A DNA stretch of 64,000 nt from Pseudovibrio sp. Ad37 (GCF_001623075.1 NZ_LMCF01000224.1:1-64000); one strand, 5' to 3'. Positions 27,984-37,114 are shown, numbered from the stretch's first letter. Made by a program: numbers and translations. Notes: generated by a model from the sequence alone, not told the origin.

Positions 27984-29184
27984 GGCGCTTCATCCTCCGT
28001 GTGATGTTCGCCTTCACAACGAAGTAGTCGATCAGCGGAGAAAAGATATTGCCGAACAGGATTGCCAACATCATACCTTCTGGGAAGGCCGGGTTGATGA
28101 CACGGATCAGAATGCACATCACACCAATCAGTGCAGCGTAGATGTAACGGCCCGGATTTGTCATCGCAGCAGTCACAGGCTCAGTCACCATGAACACCAG
28201 GCCAAACATGAAGCCGCCAGTGACAAGGTGCCAGTACCAAGGCATTGCAAACATCGGGTTAGTCTCAGAACCAATCAGATTCAGCAACAGACTGAAACCA
28301 ATCATGCCCGCCAGACAACCAAGGATGAGACGATAGTTTGCGATACCCGTGGTCACCAGGAACACACCGCCAAGAGCAATAGCAATTGTGGAGGTTTCAC
28401 CGAAGGAACCCTGAATGGTACCAACGAAAGAGCTCATCCATGTGATGCCGTTTGCTGCCAGTCCCTGCATGCCGTCAGAGGCAGCAACACCCAGTGCAGT
28501 CGCACCAGAGAAGCCATCAACTGGCGTCCACACTGCATCACCAGACATAGCTGCCGGATAAGCAAAGTAGAGGAATGCACGGCCAACAAGCGCCGGGTTC
28601 AGGAAGTTTTTGCCTGTACCACCAAACACTTCCTTGCCGATCACCACACCAAACGCGATACCAAGACCAACCTGCCAAAGTGGCGTAGAAGCTGGAAGGA
28701 TCAGCGTGTAGAGCATGGAGGAAACAAAGAAGCCTTCGTTCACTTCGTGCCCACGCACAATGGCAAAGAGCACTTCGAAGAGGCCGCCAACACCGAGCGT
28801 TACGATGTAAATCGGCAAGAAGTACAGCGCACCATGCGCCATGTTGGCGAAGATGCTGTCCGGGTTAAAACCGATACCCAGTAGAGAGAGGATAAACGCT
28901 CTCCAGCCAGCAGGCTCAGTAATGCCCATTGCGGCCAGTGCTGAGTTTGTCTGCAGGCCAGTGTTGTACATGCCAAACAGGATCGCAGGGATCGTCGCCA
29001 GCACAACATACGTCATGACACGCTTCAGATCAGCGTGGTCACGAGCGTGCGGCGCAACGCTGGTCACTGTTTTTGGAGTGTAGATGAAGGTATCCACCAT
29101 CTCATAGACGGCGTAAAACTTCTCGTACTTGCCACCCTTTTCAAAGAGCGGCGCAATACGATCAAAACTATCGCGCAAGCTCAC
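27976..29184 (-). CDS. nqrB: Na+-translocating NADH:quinone reductase subunit B (FMN-bearing)
   Basis: The 402-residue polytopic subunit forms the Na+ channel and binds riboflavin and quinone. The covalent FMN site is Thr229 in DGFSGATALG. Family segments GHEVNEGFFVSSMLYTLILP and GGTGKNFLNPALVGRAFLYF are clear. It starts three bases after the nqrA stop. Confidence 0.95.
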   Translation of the reverse strand: MSLRDSFDRIAPLFEKGGKYEKFYAVYEMVDTFIYTPKTVTSVAPHARDHADLKRVMTYVVLATIPAILFGMYNTGLQTNSALAAMGITEPAGWRAFILSLLGIGFNPDSIFANMAHGALYFLPIYIVTLGVGGLFEVLFAIVRGHEVNEGFFVSSMLYTLILPASTPLWQVGLGIAFGVVIGKEVFGGTGKNFLNPALVGRAFLYFAYPAAMSGDAVWTPVDGFSGATALGVAASDGMQGLAANGITWMSSFVGTIQGSFGETSTIAIALGGVFLVTTGIANYRLILGCLAGMIGFSLLLNLIGSETNPMFAMPWYWHLVTGGFMFGLVFMVTEPVTAAMTNPGRYIYAALIGVMCILIRVINPAFPEGMMLAILFGNIFSPLIDYFVVKANITRRMKRHA

Positions 29185-29187
29185 GGG

Positions 29188-30540
29188 TTAGCCCTCTTTC
29201 TCGATTTTATCAAGATTTGCACGCAGCGCAGCTCCGTATTCATTCTTGGAATGGCAGATGAAGGTGCATAGCGCCAAGTCTTCTTCGTCCAACTCCAGAG
29301 CGCCAAGTTTTTGCGCCATATCAGTGTCCAGCACCATTAGGGAGCGGAGCAGCTGAGTTGGAAGAACGTCGAGCGGCATGACCTTTTCATAGGTACCCAA
29401 TGGAACGATTGCCCGGATGGAGCCGTTCTTGTTTGTACCAAATGGGAACTGCAGCTTGGTGCGGAAGAACCCGGAAGGATGCACATTAAGGTTGGACCAC
29501 TTCGTCATGAATGGGCGAACCCAGCCAACAACGTCTTGTTTGTGGTCTTCTTCCATCAGCGTCACCTGAGTGTGGTAACGGCCAAGGAAGGCAAACTGGT
29601 CGGCAGCAATAGTGCCGGAAAGGACGGACCCGGAAACGACACGAGCTGGAATGCCCGGTAGTGTTTCACCAGCCAGCAGATCATTCAGATCCGCACCAAT
29701 GCGAGTTGCTACGAGGCGCGGCTTGGAAGCCAGCGGACCTGCAACAGAAACAATACAGGAGACATCCAGTTCACCTGTCAGGAACAGGTTACCGATTGCG
29801 ATGACATCCTGATAACCGATGGTCCAGACTGTCTTGCTTTCATTAACCGGATCGAGGAAGTGAATGTGAGTACCCGCATTACCTGCTGGGTGCTTACCTT
29901 CAAAACTTTCCATCTGCACACCAGCAACGCTTGCACCCGGAAGGTTATCCTTCGGGCTGTGGCATACGAATGTGCGGCCATCGGTTAGTTTAGAGACAAT
30001 CTGAAGCCCAGCTTCAAACGCGCCAGCATTCGCATTGATGATAACACCAGCATCCGCAGCAAGCGGGTTGGTGTCCATCGCAGTTACGAAAATGGAACGC
30101 GGCTGCGTTTCAAAAACCGGAACCTTGGAGTATGGGCGGGTACGGAAGCTTGTCCAAAGACCAGACTTGGCGAGTTGCTCACGAACGACAGATGCGTCCA
30201 GAGTTGCCAAAGCGCTGTTTTCAAACTTTGAGAAAGCGATCTGTTCTTCGTTACCATCATCCAGTTTGATGACGATGGTTTCCAGAACGCGACGTGCACC
30301 ACGATTGACTGCTTCAATAACGCCAGCACCCGGAGCAACATAGTTGATTTCAGGAGAGCGTTTGTCATTGAAAAGAGGCTGACCCTTTACGACGCGATCG
30401 CCTTCAGCAACCAACATACGCGGCTTCAACCCGTTGTAATCCCCGCCATTCACTGCAACACGGCGAACCTCTGGACCCTTGTGGATCTCTTGGTTCGGAG
30501 CACCGGTGATCGGCAGATCCAATCCTTTTGTAATCTTCAT
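29188..30540 (-). CDS. nqrA: Na+-translocating NADH:quinone reductase subunit A
   Basis: At 450 residues this is the full family length. It is a soluble, peripheral subunit beginning MKITKGLDLPITGAP, with GLKPRMLVAEGDRVVKGQPLF (a biotinyl/lipoyl-like hammerhead) near 38-58 and the NqrA-specific VNESKTVWTIGYQDV and ALRANLDKIEKEG end. It is first in the operon, preceded by AGGGTAAGGG at the start, with a TATAAG element about 25 bases further upstream as a candidate -10. Confidence 0.95.
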   Translation of the reverse strand: MKITKGLDLPITGAPNQEIHKGPEVRRVAVNGGDYNGLKPRMLVAEGDRVVKGQPLFNDKRSPEINYVAPGAGVIEAVNRGARRVLETIVIKLDDGNEEQIAFSKFENSALATLDASVVREQLAKSGLWTSFRTRPYSKVPVFETQPRSIFVTAMDTNPLAADAGVIINANAGAFEAGLQIVSKLTDGRTFVCHSPKDNLPGASVAGVQMESFEGKHPAGNAGTHIHFLDPVNESKTVWTIGYQDVIAIGNLFLTGELDVSCIVSVAGPLASKPRLVATRIGADLNDLLAGETLPGIPARVVSGSVLSGTIAADQFAFLGRYHTQVTLMEEDHKQDVVGWVRPFMTKWSNLNVHPSGFFRTKLQFPFGTNKNGSIRAIVPLGTYEKVMPLDVLPTQLLRSLMVLDTDMAQKLGALELDEEDLALCTFICHSKNEYGAALRANLDKIEKEG

Positions 30541-31014
30541 CCCTTACCCTGTCAGGCTTCTTATAGGGCAAACCACTAGATGTTCACGGGAGTATCTACG
30601 GGTAAATGATGCTAAGTCATTCTGCTAGTTACAAAATGCCGCGCATGCGGATTATTGACTTTGACAAGTCGAACCGAGATAAATCCCCCCACGGACCGCA
30701 ATTTCAGCAACAAAGCCCGAGCATTGCTGAACGTCACTCATCCATGGCTCCGGTTAGGAGTAACCGCCCGCATACCATTAAAGTGCGTTGCGGTCAGCTA
30801 TTCCTACGGATTTATGCGGGCCAATACCCTGATATACCGCAAATTTCAATAGGGATTCGTGACATTGACGTAACGGCAACAAGGCTGTTTCGCGAAAATT
30901 TTATCTCAAATAAGTTTTCCCCTATGTTTTCACGTGCACGTAGTACCACCTACCAATTTCTTCACCATCATCTATTGCTGATCTTTGCGACAGCAGTATC
31001 AAACCCTATTTAAC
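30541..31014. other. Divergent nqrA / apbE regulatory region
   Basis: About 530 bases separate the two divergent starts. No gene is convincing; the plus-strand open frame at 30606-31013 lacks coding character and a ribosome site. The length exceeds what two simple promoters need. The nqrA side has TATAAG near 30563, and the apbE side has a TTGACA promoter at 31015. No clean operator palindrome was found by eye. Confidence 0.5.
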
Positions 31015-31043
31015 TTGACAGAAAACCAGAATAAGCCGATTAC
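31015..31043 (+). promoter_or_regulatory. Candidate sigma-70 promoter of apbE-nqrM
   Basis: A perfect TTGACA (31015-31020) is followed after exactly 17 bases by a weak -10 (GATTAC, 31038-31043), 31 bases before the apbE ATG. GAGG precedes the start. Confidence 0.5.
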
Positions 31044-31073
31044 GCGGGGAAATTAACAAACTCTGAGGCCTAA

Positions 31074-32102
31074 ATGCGCTTCCTCATTACAGCTCTCGTA
31101 CTCATCTTTGTCACAGCATGTGTACCCAATGAGAAAAGTCGCGAAGAAATCATACTTCACGGCAAAACCATGGGCACTACATTCAATGTCAAAGCGATCA
31201 AAGGGTCGTCTTCTGTAACCAAACAGGAACTGCAGCAGCAGGTTGACGAGGCTCTGGTTGGCGTCAACAAGGCCATGTCCAACTGGGACAAAAACTCCGA
31301 GATCAGCCGCTTTAACCGCTCCACCAGCACCGAATGGACGCCAATCTCTCGCGATTTCAGCATCGTGATGCAAGAGTCGTTGCGCATTCATAACCTGACA
31401 GCCGGTTATTTTGATGTAACGCTGGCACCACTCATTGAGCTATGGGGCTTTGGTACCAAGCAGGACACCCCTCCCCAGCCAAGCCCGCGCGAAATCCGCA
31501 ACGCTCTTGAGTCTGTCGGCATGAGCACCATGCTAGAGTTTGAGACCGATCCCCCGGCACTGCGTAAGGTCAACACGGATACCACCGTCAATCTCTCCGC
31601 AATCGCAAAAGGCTTTGGCATTGACAAAGTTGCCTCTGTTCTGGAGCAAAACGGCATTGACGAATACCTCGTCGAAATCGGTGGCGATCTGGTCACCAAA
31701 GGTAAAAATTCAAAAGACGAGCCATGGGTCGTCGGCATCGAAAAGCCAGACTCCGCAACGCGTACAGTTCAGCAAATCGTACGAGTGAGCAACAAAGGCA
31801 TGGCGACGTCTGGCGATTATCGCATATACAAGGAAGTGGGCGGCAAACGCTTCTCACACATTATTGATGCTGCATCCGGGCGCCCGGTAACGCATAAACT
31901 TGCATCGGTAACTATAATTGCTGACAATGCGATGCGCGCTGACGGTCTGGCAACAGCCCTCCTTGCAATGGGAGACAAGCGCGGCATGGCTCTGGCAGAG
32001 CGTGAAGGGATTGCCGCATTCTTCATCGTTCGTGAAGGCGACCACTTTATCACCCGGTCTTCCAGCGCGTTCAGAAAATTCGAGCAGTCTGCAGAGAAAT
32101 AA
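31074..32102 (+). CDS. apbE: FAD:protein FMN transferase ApbE (lipoprotein)
   Basis: The 342-residue protein has a lipoprotein signal (LIFVTAC, lipidated Cys16). The ApbE fold carries the motifs GKTMGTTFNVK near residue 27, NLSAIAKGFGIDKVA and VEIGGDLVTKG, and the C-terminal SGDYRIY...SHIIDAASGRPV with metal-binding residues. It attaches FMN through a phosphoester to Thr in NqrB and NqrC on the periplasmic side. Being adjacent to, but divergent from, nqrA-F, it is surely dedicated to this complex. It is followed by nqrM after 12 bases. Confidence 0.94.
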   Translation: MRFLITALVLIFVTACVPNEKSREEIILHGKTMGTTFNVKAIKGSSSVTKQELQQQVDEALVGVNKAMSNWDKNSEISRFNRSTSTEWTPISRDFSIVMQESLRIHNLTAGYFDVTLAPLIELWGFGTKQDTPPQPSPREIRNALESVGMSTMLEFETDPPALRKVNTDTTVNLSAIAKGFGIDKVASVLEQNGIDEYLVEIGGDLVTKGKNSKDEPWVVGIEKPDSATRTVQQIVRVSNKGMATSGDYRIYKEVGGKRFSHIIDAASGRPVTHKLASVTIIADNAMRADGLATALLAMGDKRGMALAEREGIAAFFIVREGDHFITRSSSAFRKFEQSAEK

Positions 32103-32114
32103 CGGAATATCGAA

Positions 32115-32348
32115 ATGGCAACTTTCATCATCGCGTTTATCGTGCTGGTCCTGGTCGTAGCAGGAATGGCTATTGGCGCCGTTTTCAGAAACAAGCCGAT
32201 CACTGGCAGCTGCGGCGGCTTGAACGCCATAGAAGGCGCGGACCACTGCATCGTCTGCAAGCGCGAAGTTGACCCGAACAGCCCGCTTCGTGAAAAGCTG
32301 CAGCCGTGTAAGCGCAAGCAAGCGATGGAAGAGCAGAGCGCAGCTTAA
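32115..32348 (+). CDS. nqrM: NqrM, iron-site maturation factor for Na+-NQR
   Basis: The 77-residue protein has one N-terminal transmembrane helix and four cysteines (GSCGGL, HCIVCK, QPCKR), the signature of NqrM (former DUF539). NqrM is needed to deliver iron to the Cys site between NqrD and NqrE. Its pairing with apbE here gives both maturation factors in one small operon. Confidence 0.93.
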   Translation: MATFIIAFIVLVLVVAGMAIGAVFRNKPITGSCGGLNAIEGADHCIVCKREVDPNSPLREKLQPCKRKQAMEEQSAA

Positions 32349-32373
32349 TCATCATCCATTTCAAAACGTTCGA

Positions 32374-32393
32374 GGGGCCGAAAGGCCCCTTTT
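32374..32393 (+). terminator. Terminator after nqrM
   Basis: GGGGCC-GAAA-GGCCCC is followed by TTTT. The stable GNRA-type loop and T-run lie 26 bases past the nqrM stop. Confidence 0.85.
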
Positions 32394-32402
32394 GCATGCC
32401 TG

Positions 32403-32852
32403 CTATTTGCTGTCGGTATAATCTCGCGCAACGTCCGGACCTTCACCGCCAATCAGCTTGGCAAAGAACCCGGCAACAATCCCGAAGCCGACACCAATGG
32501 CTACAAAGCCAATACCAAGAAACAGACTACCCAGCGTCGGAAACAGCCCCTGCCCGATCGATGTCAGACTATCCCCGCCAATGAGCCAGAGCAGCAAGTT
32601 CATCCATCCGCAAATGAAACCGCCAGAGAACCAGCTCGGCATGATGGACTTCAGCAAGGGTAGATAGTTGATGACCCCGATCAACGCCACCAGGCCACCA
32701 AGCGTAATGCACCACAGGATCAGGCCGAACTGAACCACAAACGAAACATTCAGGTTAAGCAACGCGATAAGGTAGAGGCACAGGAGCCCAAAAGCCAGGC
32801 CAAACAACTTGGCTGTAATACCGCGTCTGATCAATGATGGCTTCGAAAACAT
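32403..32852 (-). CDS. Conserved-looking membrane protein of unknown function
   Basis: I do not recognise the family of this 149-residue protein. It is glycine-rich and hydrophobic, with four or so helices (about 12-34, 38-60, 70-90 and 108-130). I chose the ATG at 32852 (FSKPSLIRRG) with GGAG eight bases upstream; the frame is open to 32915. It is convergent with nqrM. Confidence 0.6.
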   Translation of the reverse strand: MFSKPSLIRRGITAKLFGLAFGLLCLYLIALLNLNVSFVVQFGLILWCITLGGLVALIGVINYLPLLKSIMPSWFSGGFICGWMNLLLWLIGGDSLTSIGQGLFPTLGSLFLGIGFVAIGVGFGIVAGFFAKLIGGEGPDVARDYTDSK

Positions 32853-32948
32853 ACTCTTGGCTCCAATAGGTTTCTCGCGGCAGACCTCTGCCATTTGAGA
32901 GCTATCATATACCAAGGCTCTTAAAACTAGTTTTCTGCAACCAGAAAG

Positions 32949-33164
32949 TTATCTGCTCGCCCAGCCAAAATCAAAAACGCCGAACACCAGCAACAGAAAG
33001 CTCGACAAGGCAAGCAACCCGAAAACCCAGCACCGCAGTTTCCATCTGGCGCCTTGAAGCTTCCAGGCGTCTCTGAACAGACGGCCACTCAGAATGAACA
33101 CAACAAGCAGGACCACTCCAACCCATGAGGGCATTGCACCAAAGAAGTTTGAGAGCTGATCCAT
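32949..33164 (-). CDS. Small membrane protein of unknown function
   Basis: The protein has 71 residues and two hydrophobic helices (about 14-28 and 46-64) separated by a basic, tryptophan-containing loop (RDAWKLQGARWKLRCW). The start at 33164 is supported by GGAGGCGAA directly upstream. It could form an operon with the membrane-protein gene at 32403, about 100 bases downstream. No family is recognised. Confidence 0.6.
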   Translation of the reverse strand: MDQLSNFFGAMPSWVGVVLLVVFILSGRLFRDAWKLQGARWKLRCWVFGLLALSSFLLLVFGVFDFGWASR

Positions 33165-33601
33165 TTCGCCTCCGTGTGTTAATCGCCTCTCTTTAGTTCT
33201 GCCCCACGAAAAAGGCAAATAGTCTTAGCGTAAAGCTGAAACCACCGTTCAGTTCAAAAATCAAAGCATCCAATTCCTCAACAGCACTTAGGTGGCAAAC
33301 CCGCGATTTATCTATCACAATCGCCGGTGATACTGCTCTCCCGGACCTTGTATTCTAGCCGTTTCCTCGAAGCTTAGGACCTCCGAACCACGGCAAACTT
33401 ACATGTACCTTTCATATCTATTTTTTATATCTCATTGACCTTTTCACGAAGTCAGACTACAAGGCCCACGAAGAAAAGAGCTCGCTTGCCATTTGCCGCC
33501 TCATGGTCCCCCGTTATGGTTTCATGAGTGAGCGGAAGCGATGGGTAGGGCAACAAAGCTCTTGCTTTATAGATAATGACCCTCCTCGAAAGAAATACTA
33601 A
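33165..33601. other. Intergenic region upstream of the DEAD-box helicase
   Basis: About 440 bases without a convincing gene. It must hold the divergent promoters of the small membrane protein and the helicase. The unusually long leader before the helicase is consistent with a structured 5' UTR, as seen for cold-inducible helicase genes elsewhere, but no conserved element was identified. Confidence 0.4.
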
Positions 33602-35446
33602 ATGACGATACCTGAAGGGGTTGCCCCAGCGCTTTCTACCGCACTAGAAAAGCGCGAATACACGTCTCTAACCCCGGTCCAGACAGCCGTTCTTGATGAA
33701 AAACTGAAAGGCAAAGACCTTTTGGTTTCTGCTCAGACAGGCTCTGGTAAAACAGTTGCATTCGGCATCGCTATTGCGCCGGAACTGCTGGGTGATGAAG
33801 AGCGTATGGGCCGTGCGAACGAACCTCTTGCATTGTGTGTTGCGCCAACCCGTGAGCTGGCTATCCAGGTTTCTAAAGAACTGGAATGGCTCTACGGCGA
33901 AGCCGGTGCTCGTATCACCACTTGTGTTGGTGGTATGGATATGCGCCGTGAACGCCGCAATCTGTCTGCAGGCGCACACATCGTAGTCGGCACCCCAGGC
34001 CGCCTGCGTGACCATATTGAACGTGGTTCCTTTGATACTTCCTCACTTCGCACAGTTGTACTGGACGAAGCAGATGAAATGCTGGACCTTGGCTTCCGTG
34101 AAGACCTCGAATTCATTCTTGGTGCTGCACCACAAGAACGCCGCACCCTGCTGTTCTCCGCGACTGTTCCTCAGCAGATTGAAAGCCTCGCAAAACGCTT
34201 CCAGCGTGATGCACAGCGCATTTCAACAGTAAGCAACCGCGAACAGCATGCTGATATTGAATATCGCGCAATGCAGGTCGCACCAAACGACCGTGAAAAC
34301 GCGATCATCAACGTCCTGCGTTTCTATGAAGCTCAGAACACCATCATCTTCTGCGGCACCCGCGAAATGGTGAAGCACCTCTCTGCACGCCTCGGCAACC
34401 GTGGTTTCGCAGTGGTTGCTCTCTCCGGTGAGCTGAGCCAGGCTGAACGTAACCACGCTCTTGGCGCTATGCGTAATGGCCGGGCCCGCGTTTGTGTGGC
34501 AACCGATGTTGCTGCACGCGGCATTGACTTGCCAAATCTGGATCTTGTGATCCACGCTGACCTGCCAAACAACGCTGACACCCTGCTGCACCGCTCTGGC
34601 CGTACTGGTCGTGCAGGCCGTAAGGGCGTTTGTACTCTGGTTGTCCCACACACCCGCCGTCGCACTGCAACGCGCCTTCTCAGCTTTGCAAAAGTGAAAG
34701 CGGAATGGGCTCCAGCGCCAACAGCACAGCAAATTCGCGACAAAGACCGTGAGCGCATCCTTGCGTCCTCCGATCTGCAGGAAGCACCAAGCGAAGAAGA
34801 TTTGCCAATGGTGAAGGAACTTCTTGAGAAGTTCACCGCTGAGCAAATTGCAGCTGCTTACATGCGCCAGATCCATCAGGGTCTGCCTGCACCGGAAGAA
34901 CTGCTGGCTTCAAGCTCCAATTACAAAGAAGAGCATGAGCGCAAGCCACGCAAAGACTTCGACAACGGTGTTTGGTTCCGCCTCAACGTCGGTCGCAAAC
35001 ACAACGCTGAACCGCGTTGGTTGCTGCCAATGATCTGCCGCGCAGGTCACATCACCAAAAATGACATCGGCTCCATCCGCATCTTTGATGCAGACGCCCG
35101 TTTCGAACTCGACGCAAAACTTGCTGACAAGTTCCTGGAAACTGTCAAAGAAAACGGCACTGGTGAAAAATCAATCACCATCACCCGTATCGAAGGCAAT
35201 CCAGAACGCAGCAGCAGTGGTCGCCCAGGTGGCAATCGCAACAACCGCGGTGGCGGTGGTGGCGGCGGTTACCGTGGTGAAGGCGGACGCGGCGGTGAAG
35301 GCCGTGGTCGTGGTCGTCGTGAAGGCGGCGGTGGCGGTGGCTACCGTGGTGGCGAAGGTCGTGGCCGTGGTGGTGAAGGCCGTGGTCGTGGCGAAGGCAA
35401 GCCAGGTGGCGGCAAAAGCTTCCGCGATAACCGCGGCGGCGAATAA
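33602..35446 (+). CDS. deaD: DEAD-box ATP-dependent RNA helicase with RGG-rich tail
   Basis: This 614-residue RecA-fold helicase has the Q motif (LTPVQTAVL), motif I AQTGSGKT near residue 46, motif II DEAD in VLDEADEMLDLGF, motif III SAT and motif VI HRSGRTGRAG. After the core comes a DbpA/CsdA-type RNA-binding domain (WFRLNVGRKHNAEPRWLLP, residues about 460-535). An arginine/glycine-rich tail of about 80 residues built of GGGYRGGEGRGRG repeats follows and should bind RNA nonspecifically. The likely roles are ribosome assembly, mRNA decay and cold adaptation. A terminator follows the stop by 25 bases. Confidence 0.92.
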   Translation: MTIPEGVAPALSTALEKREYTSLTPVQTAVLDEKLKGKDLLVSAQTGSGKTVAFGIAIAPELLGDEERMGRANEPLALCVAPTRELAIQVSKELEWLYGEAGARITTCVGGMDMRRERRNLSAGAHIVVGTPGRLRDHIERGSFDTSSLRTVVLDEADEMLDLGFREDLEFILGAAPQERRTLLFSATVPQQIESLAKRFQRDAQRISTVSNREQHADIEYRAMQVAPNDRENAIINVLRFYEAQNTIIFCGTREMVKHLSARLGNRGFAVVALSGELSQAERNHALGAMRNGRARVCVATDVAARGIDLPNLDLVIHADLPNNADTLLHRSGRTGRAGRKGVCTLVVPHTRRRTATRLLSFAKVKAEWAPAPTAQQIRDKDRERILASSDLQEAPSEEDLPMVKELLEKFTAEQIAAAYMRQIHQGLPAPEELLASSSNYKEEHERKPRKDFDNGVWFRLNVGRKHNAEPRWLLPMICRAGHITKNDIGSIRIFDADARFELDAKLADKFLETVKENGTGEKSITITRIEGNPERSSSGRPGGNRNNRGGGGGGGYRGEGGRGGEGRGRGRREGGGGGGYRGGEGRGRGGEGRGRGEGKPGGGKSFRDNRGGE

Positions 35447-35470
35447 GCATCACATTCCAAGTTTTGAAAA

Positions 35471-35496
35471 ACGGGCCTTCGGGTCCGTTTTTTTAT
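35471..35496 (+). terminator. Terminator of deaD
   Basis: ACGGGCC-TTCG-GGTCCGT is followed by seven T. Most of this hairpin, apart from its outer 5' arm, recurs at 36517 as part of a 60-bp direct repeat. Confidence 0.85.
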
Positions 35497-35533
35497 GCCT
35501 GATGTCTACCTCTCCCCCCAAACACCAATAGCA
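35474..35533. repeat. 60-bp direct repeat, left copy
   Basis: This is identical at 59 of 60 positions to 36517-36576. It starts GGCCTTCGGGTCCG, runs through the deaD terminator T-run, and ends CACCAATAGCA. The two copies bracket about 980 bases that contain one membrane-protein gene. Confidence 0.9.
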
Positions 35534-35640
35534 ATATATGCCACGTTTTAATGAGCAACTAATCTGCACTGAATACAGTTTGACGTTAGCAATCAGGGCT
35601 ACTTTGCAGTTACCGCACTCATGCATCGAGATTGTCTGAT

Positions 35641-36450
35641 ATGGGAAGCACTACAAACAAACAAAATCTTAGCAAGGCGGCTTTGCATTATCAGCACATG
35701 TCAGAAGGAGATAAGTCCTGCCTCGTGGCCATGCTTTTGAACTCAGGAGCACAACAAGCAACATCAATAGGAAGCGCTCACGACAAGTTTTACGAGGAGT
35801 TGTCTAAACTAGGATTTGCTACTCAGGCTGGAATACCTTCTAGCGCCGGACAGCTTACCTCCATTCGCTCTTGGTGCCTTACCCCAGTAGGAGTAGCAAG
35901 TATGCCAACACTTTTACTTGCACTAGACACAACAGTTCTACGTAACGGTTTACAAAATAATTGCTTTAATGAGTGCGCGAAATTTGGATTGAAACTGTCA
36001 GTCGTGTACACATTTTGTCAGCTGCTGGCGTTTGCATTCGGATACCTTATCAAGCATTTGGAGATCAGTGTGTCTCTAATTAGAAAAGAACTCTCAGTTG
36101 CTGTAGTCTTCTTTTCTCTGATGGTATCCCTTTATCTCGCTACAAAAATCTGGCGGCATAAAAACAAACTAGAAGAGCGGGTCAAAAATATTGCCTATAG
36201 CGAGTTTCTTATGGCAAATACCAAATCGCTCTCGGTAGTAATCGCGCTATTGATAATAACAATTCACCTGCTGTTTGAGTTCATAGGCACTTATTGGGGC
36301 TGGCTAAGCACTCCCAAAAGTATCGTTAAGCTACTATTTCAAACTGCTGTTCTAGGTGGTGTTACTGGGTGGATCAGTCTGATTTTCTTCCCAGGCATTC
36401 TGCGAAGCCATCACAAAAAGCAATTTCGTGCAAAGAAATCTAAAACATAG
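35641..36450 (+). CDS. Membrane protein of unknown function inside the direct-repeat segment
   Basis: This 269-residue protein has a soluble N-terminal part of about 110 residues (SKAALHYQHMSEGDKSCLVA..., with a Cys-containing helix-rich look) followed by four transmembrane helices (about 123-143, 150-172, 198-220 and 230-252) and a basic tail (KKQFRAKKSKT). It is AT-richer than deaD. I do not recognise a family. The soluble-plus-four-helix layout and the insertion-like context are compatible with a cargo or defence-type membrane effector, but nothing in the sequence proves this. The start is the ATG at 35641; the TTG at 35632 is an alternative. Confidence 0.6.
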   Translation: MGSTTNKQNLSKAALHYQHMSEGDKSCLVAMLLNSGAQQATSIGSAHDKFYEELSKLGFATQAGIPSSAGQLTSIRSWCLTPVGVASMPTLLLALDTTVLRNGLQNNCFNECAKFGLKLSVVYTFCQLLAFAFGYLIKHLEISVSLIRKELSVAVVFFSLMVSLYLATKIWRHKNKLEERVKNIAYSEFLMANTKSLSVVIALLIITIHLLFEFIGTYWGWLSTPKSIVKLLFQTAVLGGVTGWISLIFFPGILRSHHKKQFRAKKSKT

Positions 36451-36516
36451 TCAGATACTCATGACAGTAAGCGATAATGGAAGAGTTCCTGCACTATACC
36501 ACCATGCCAAAACGCT

Positions 36517-36576
36517 GGCCTTCGGGTCCGTTTTTTTATGCCTGATGTCTACCTCTCCCCACAAACACCAATAGCA
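36517..36576. repeat. 60-bp direct repeat, right copy
   Basis: This is the second copy of 35474-35533 with one C-to-A difference. The bases just upstream (AAAACGCT) differ from the left copy, so its hairpin is weaker. Duplication during insertion, or a shared attachment core, would both produce this. Confidence 0.9.
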
Positions 36577-37050
36577 CCACATGGCCATCCATGCAGTGGT
36601 GAAGCTTTGGTCCCCGTTAAACGGGTGGAGCAAGGCGAGCAGGCGTTGCCTGCGCTACTTGTTAAATTAGTTTCTTCGGCATCAGCTCCTCGCCTCGCCC
36701 GGGCCTTTTATCATGAGCACGCGGGCTCCCTCTCGGACAGACGTGAATGACACGTTCACGTGTCACTGGCACGTTTCCGTACCATTGGCAGTTTCCTGCC
36801 ACCACCGGACGCCCTCCGGAACGACCCCAAACTCCCTACTACCACTGTGGTCTCAATAGGGTATGGCGCTTCACCGGACCTCCTGACACGATACGTTACC
36901 TCGTACCAGCAGCCCAACCCCACCCACGCCGCGGAATGGACGGTCCACTCCTGCCCGATTGCGTGGGCACAAAACTAAGATAAATCTAGAAACAGCAAGG
37001 GGAATAAGTTTTTGCTCAACCACAGCCTCCAGCCATTAAGTGCGCCTTTC
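36577..37050. other. GC-rich accessory intergenic region, no gene assigned
   Basis: The composition differs from the AT-rich gene to the left. Several short open frames exist on the plus strand but none has a ribosome site or recognisable sequence. A palindrome TGACACG-TTCA-CGTGTCA lies at 36748-36765. The stretch looks like the remains of an element. Confidence 0.4.
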
Positions 37051-37079
37051 TTGACTCGTACGCACATATGACGTACAAA
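37051..37079 (+). promoter_or_regulatory. Promoter with overlapping operator of the toxin-antitoxin pair
   Basis: TTGACT (37051-37056) lies 17 bases from TACAAA (37074-37079). The spacer contains the inverted repeat GTACG...CGTAC (37058-37062 and 37072-37076). A ribbon-helix-helix antitoxin bound here would block the polymerase, the usual autoregulation of such pairs. Confidence 0.6.
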
Positions 37080-37114
37080 AATACAAAGGCGACACAGGCC
37101 AAAGGAGGCACGCG

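Noticed and set aside
27931-28884. 317-codon plus-strand open frame
   Set aside because: Antisense to nqrB/nqrC; no recognisable protein features and no ribosome site.
35240-35420. Tandem GGTGG/CGTGG-type DNA repeats
   Set aside because: They encode the RGG tail of deaD; not a CRISPR or satellite array.
35061-35531. 156-codon Ala/Val-rich open frame and its opposite-strand partner
   Set aside because: Both are frame shadows of the Gly/Arg-rich repeat tail of deaD.
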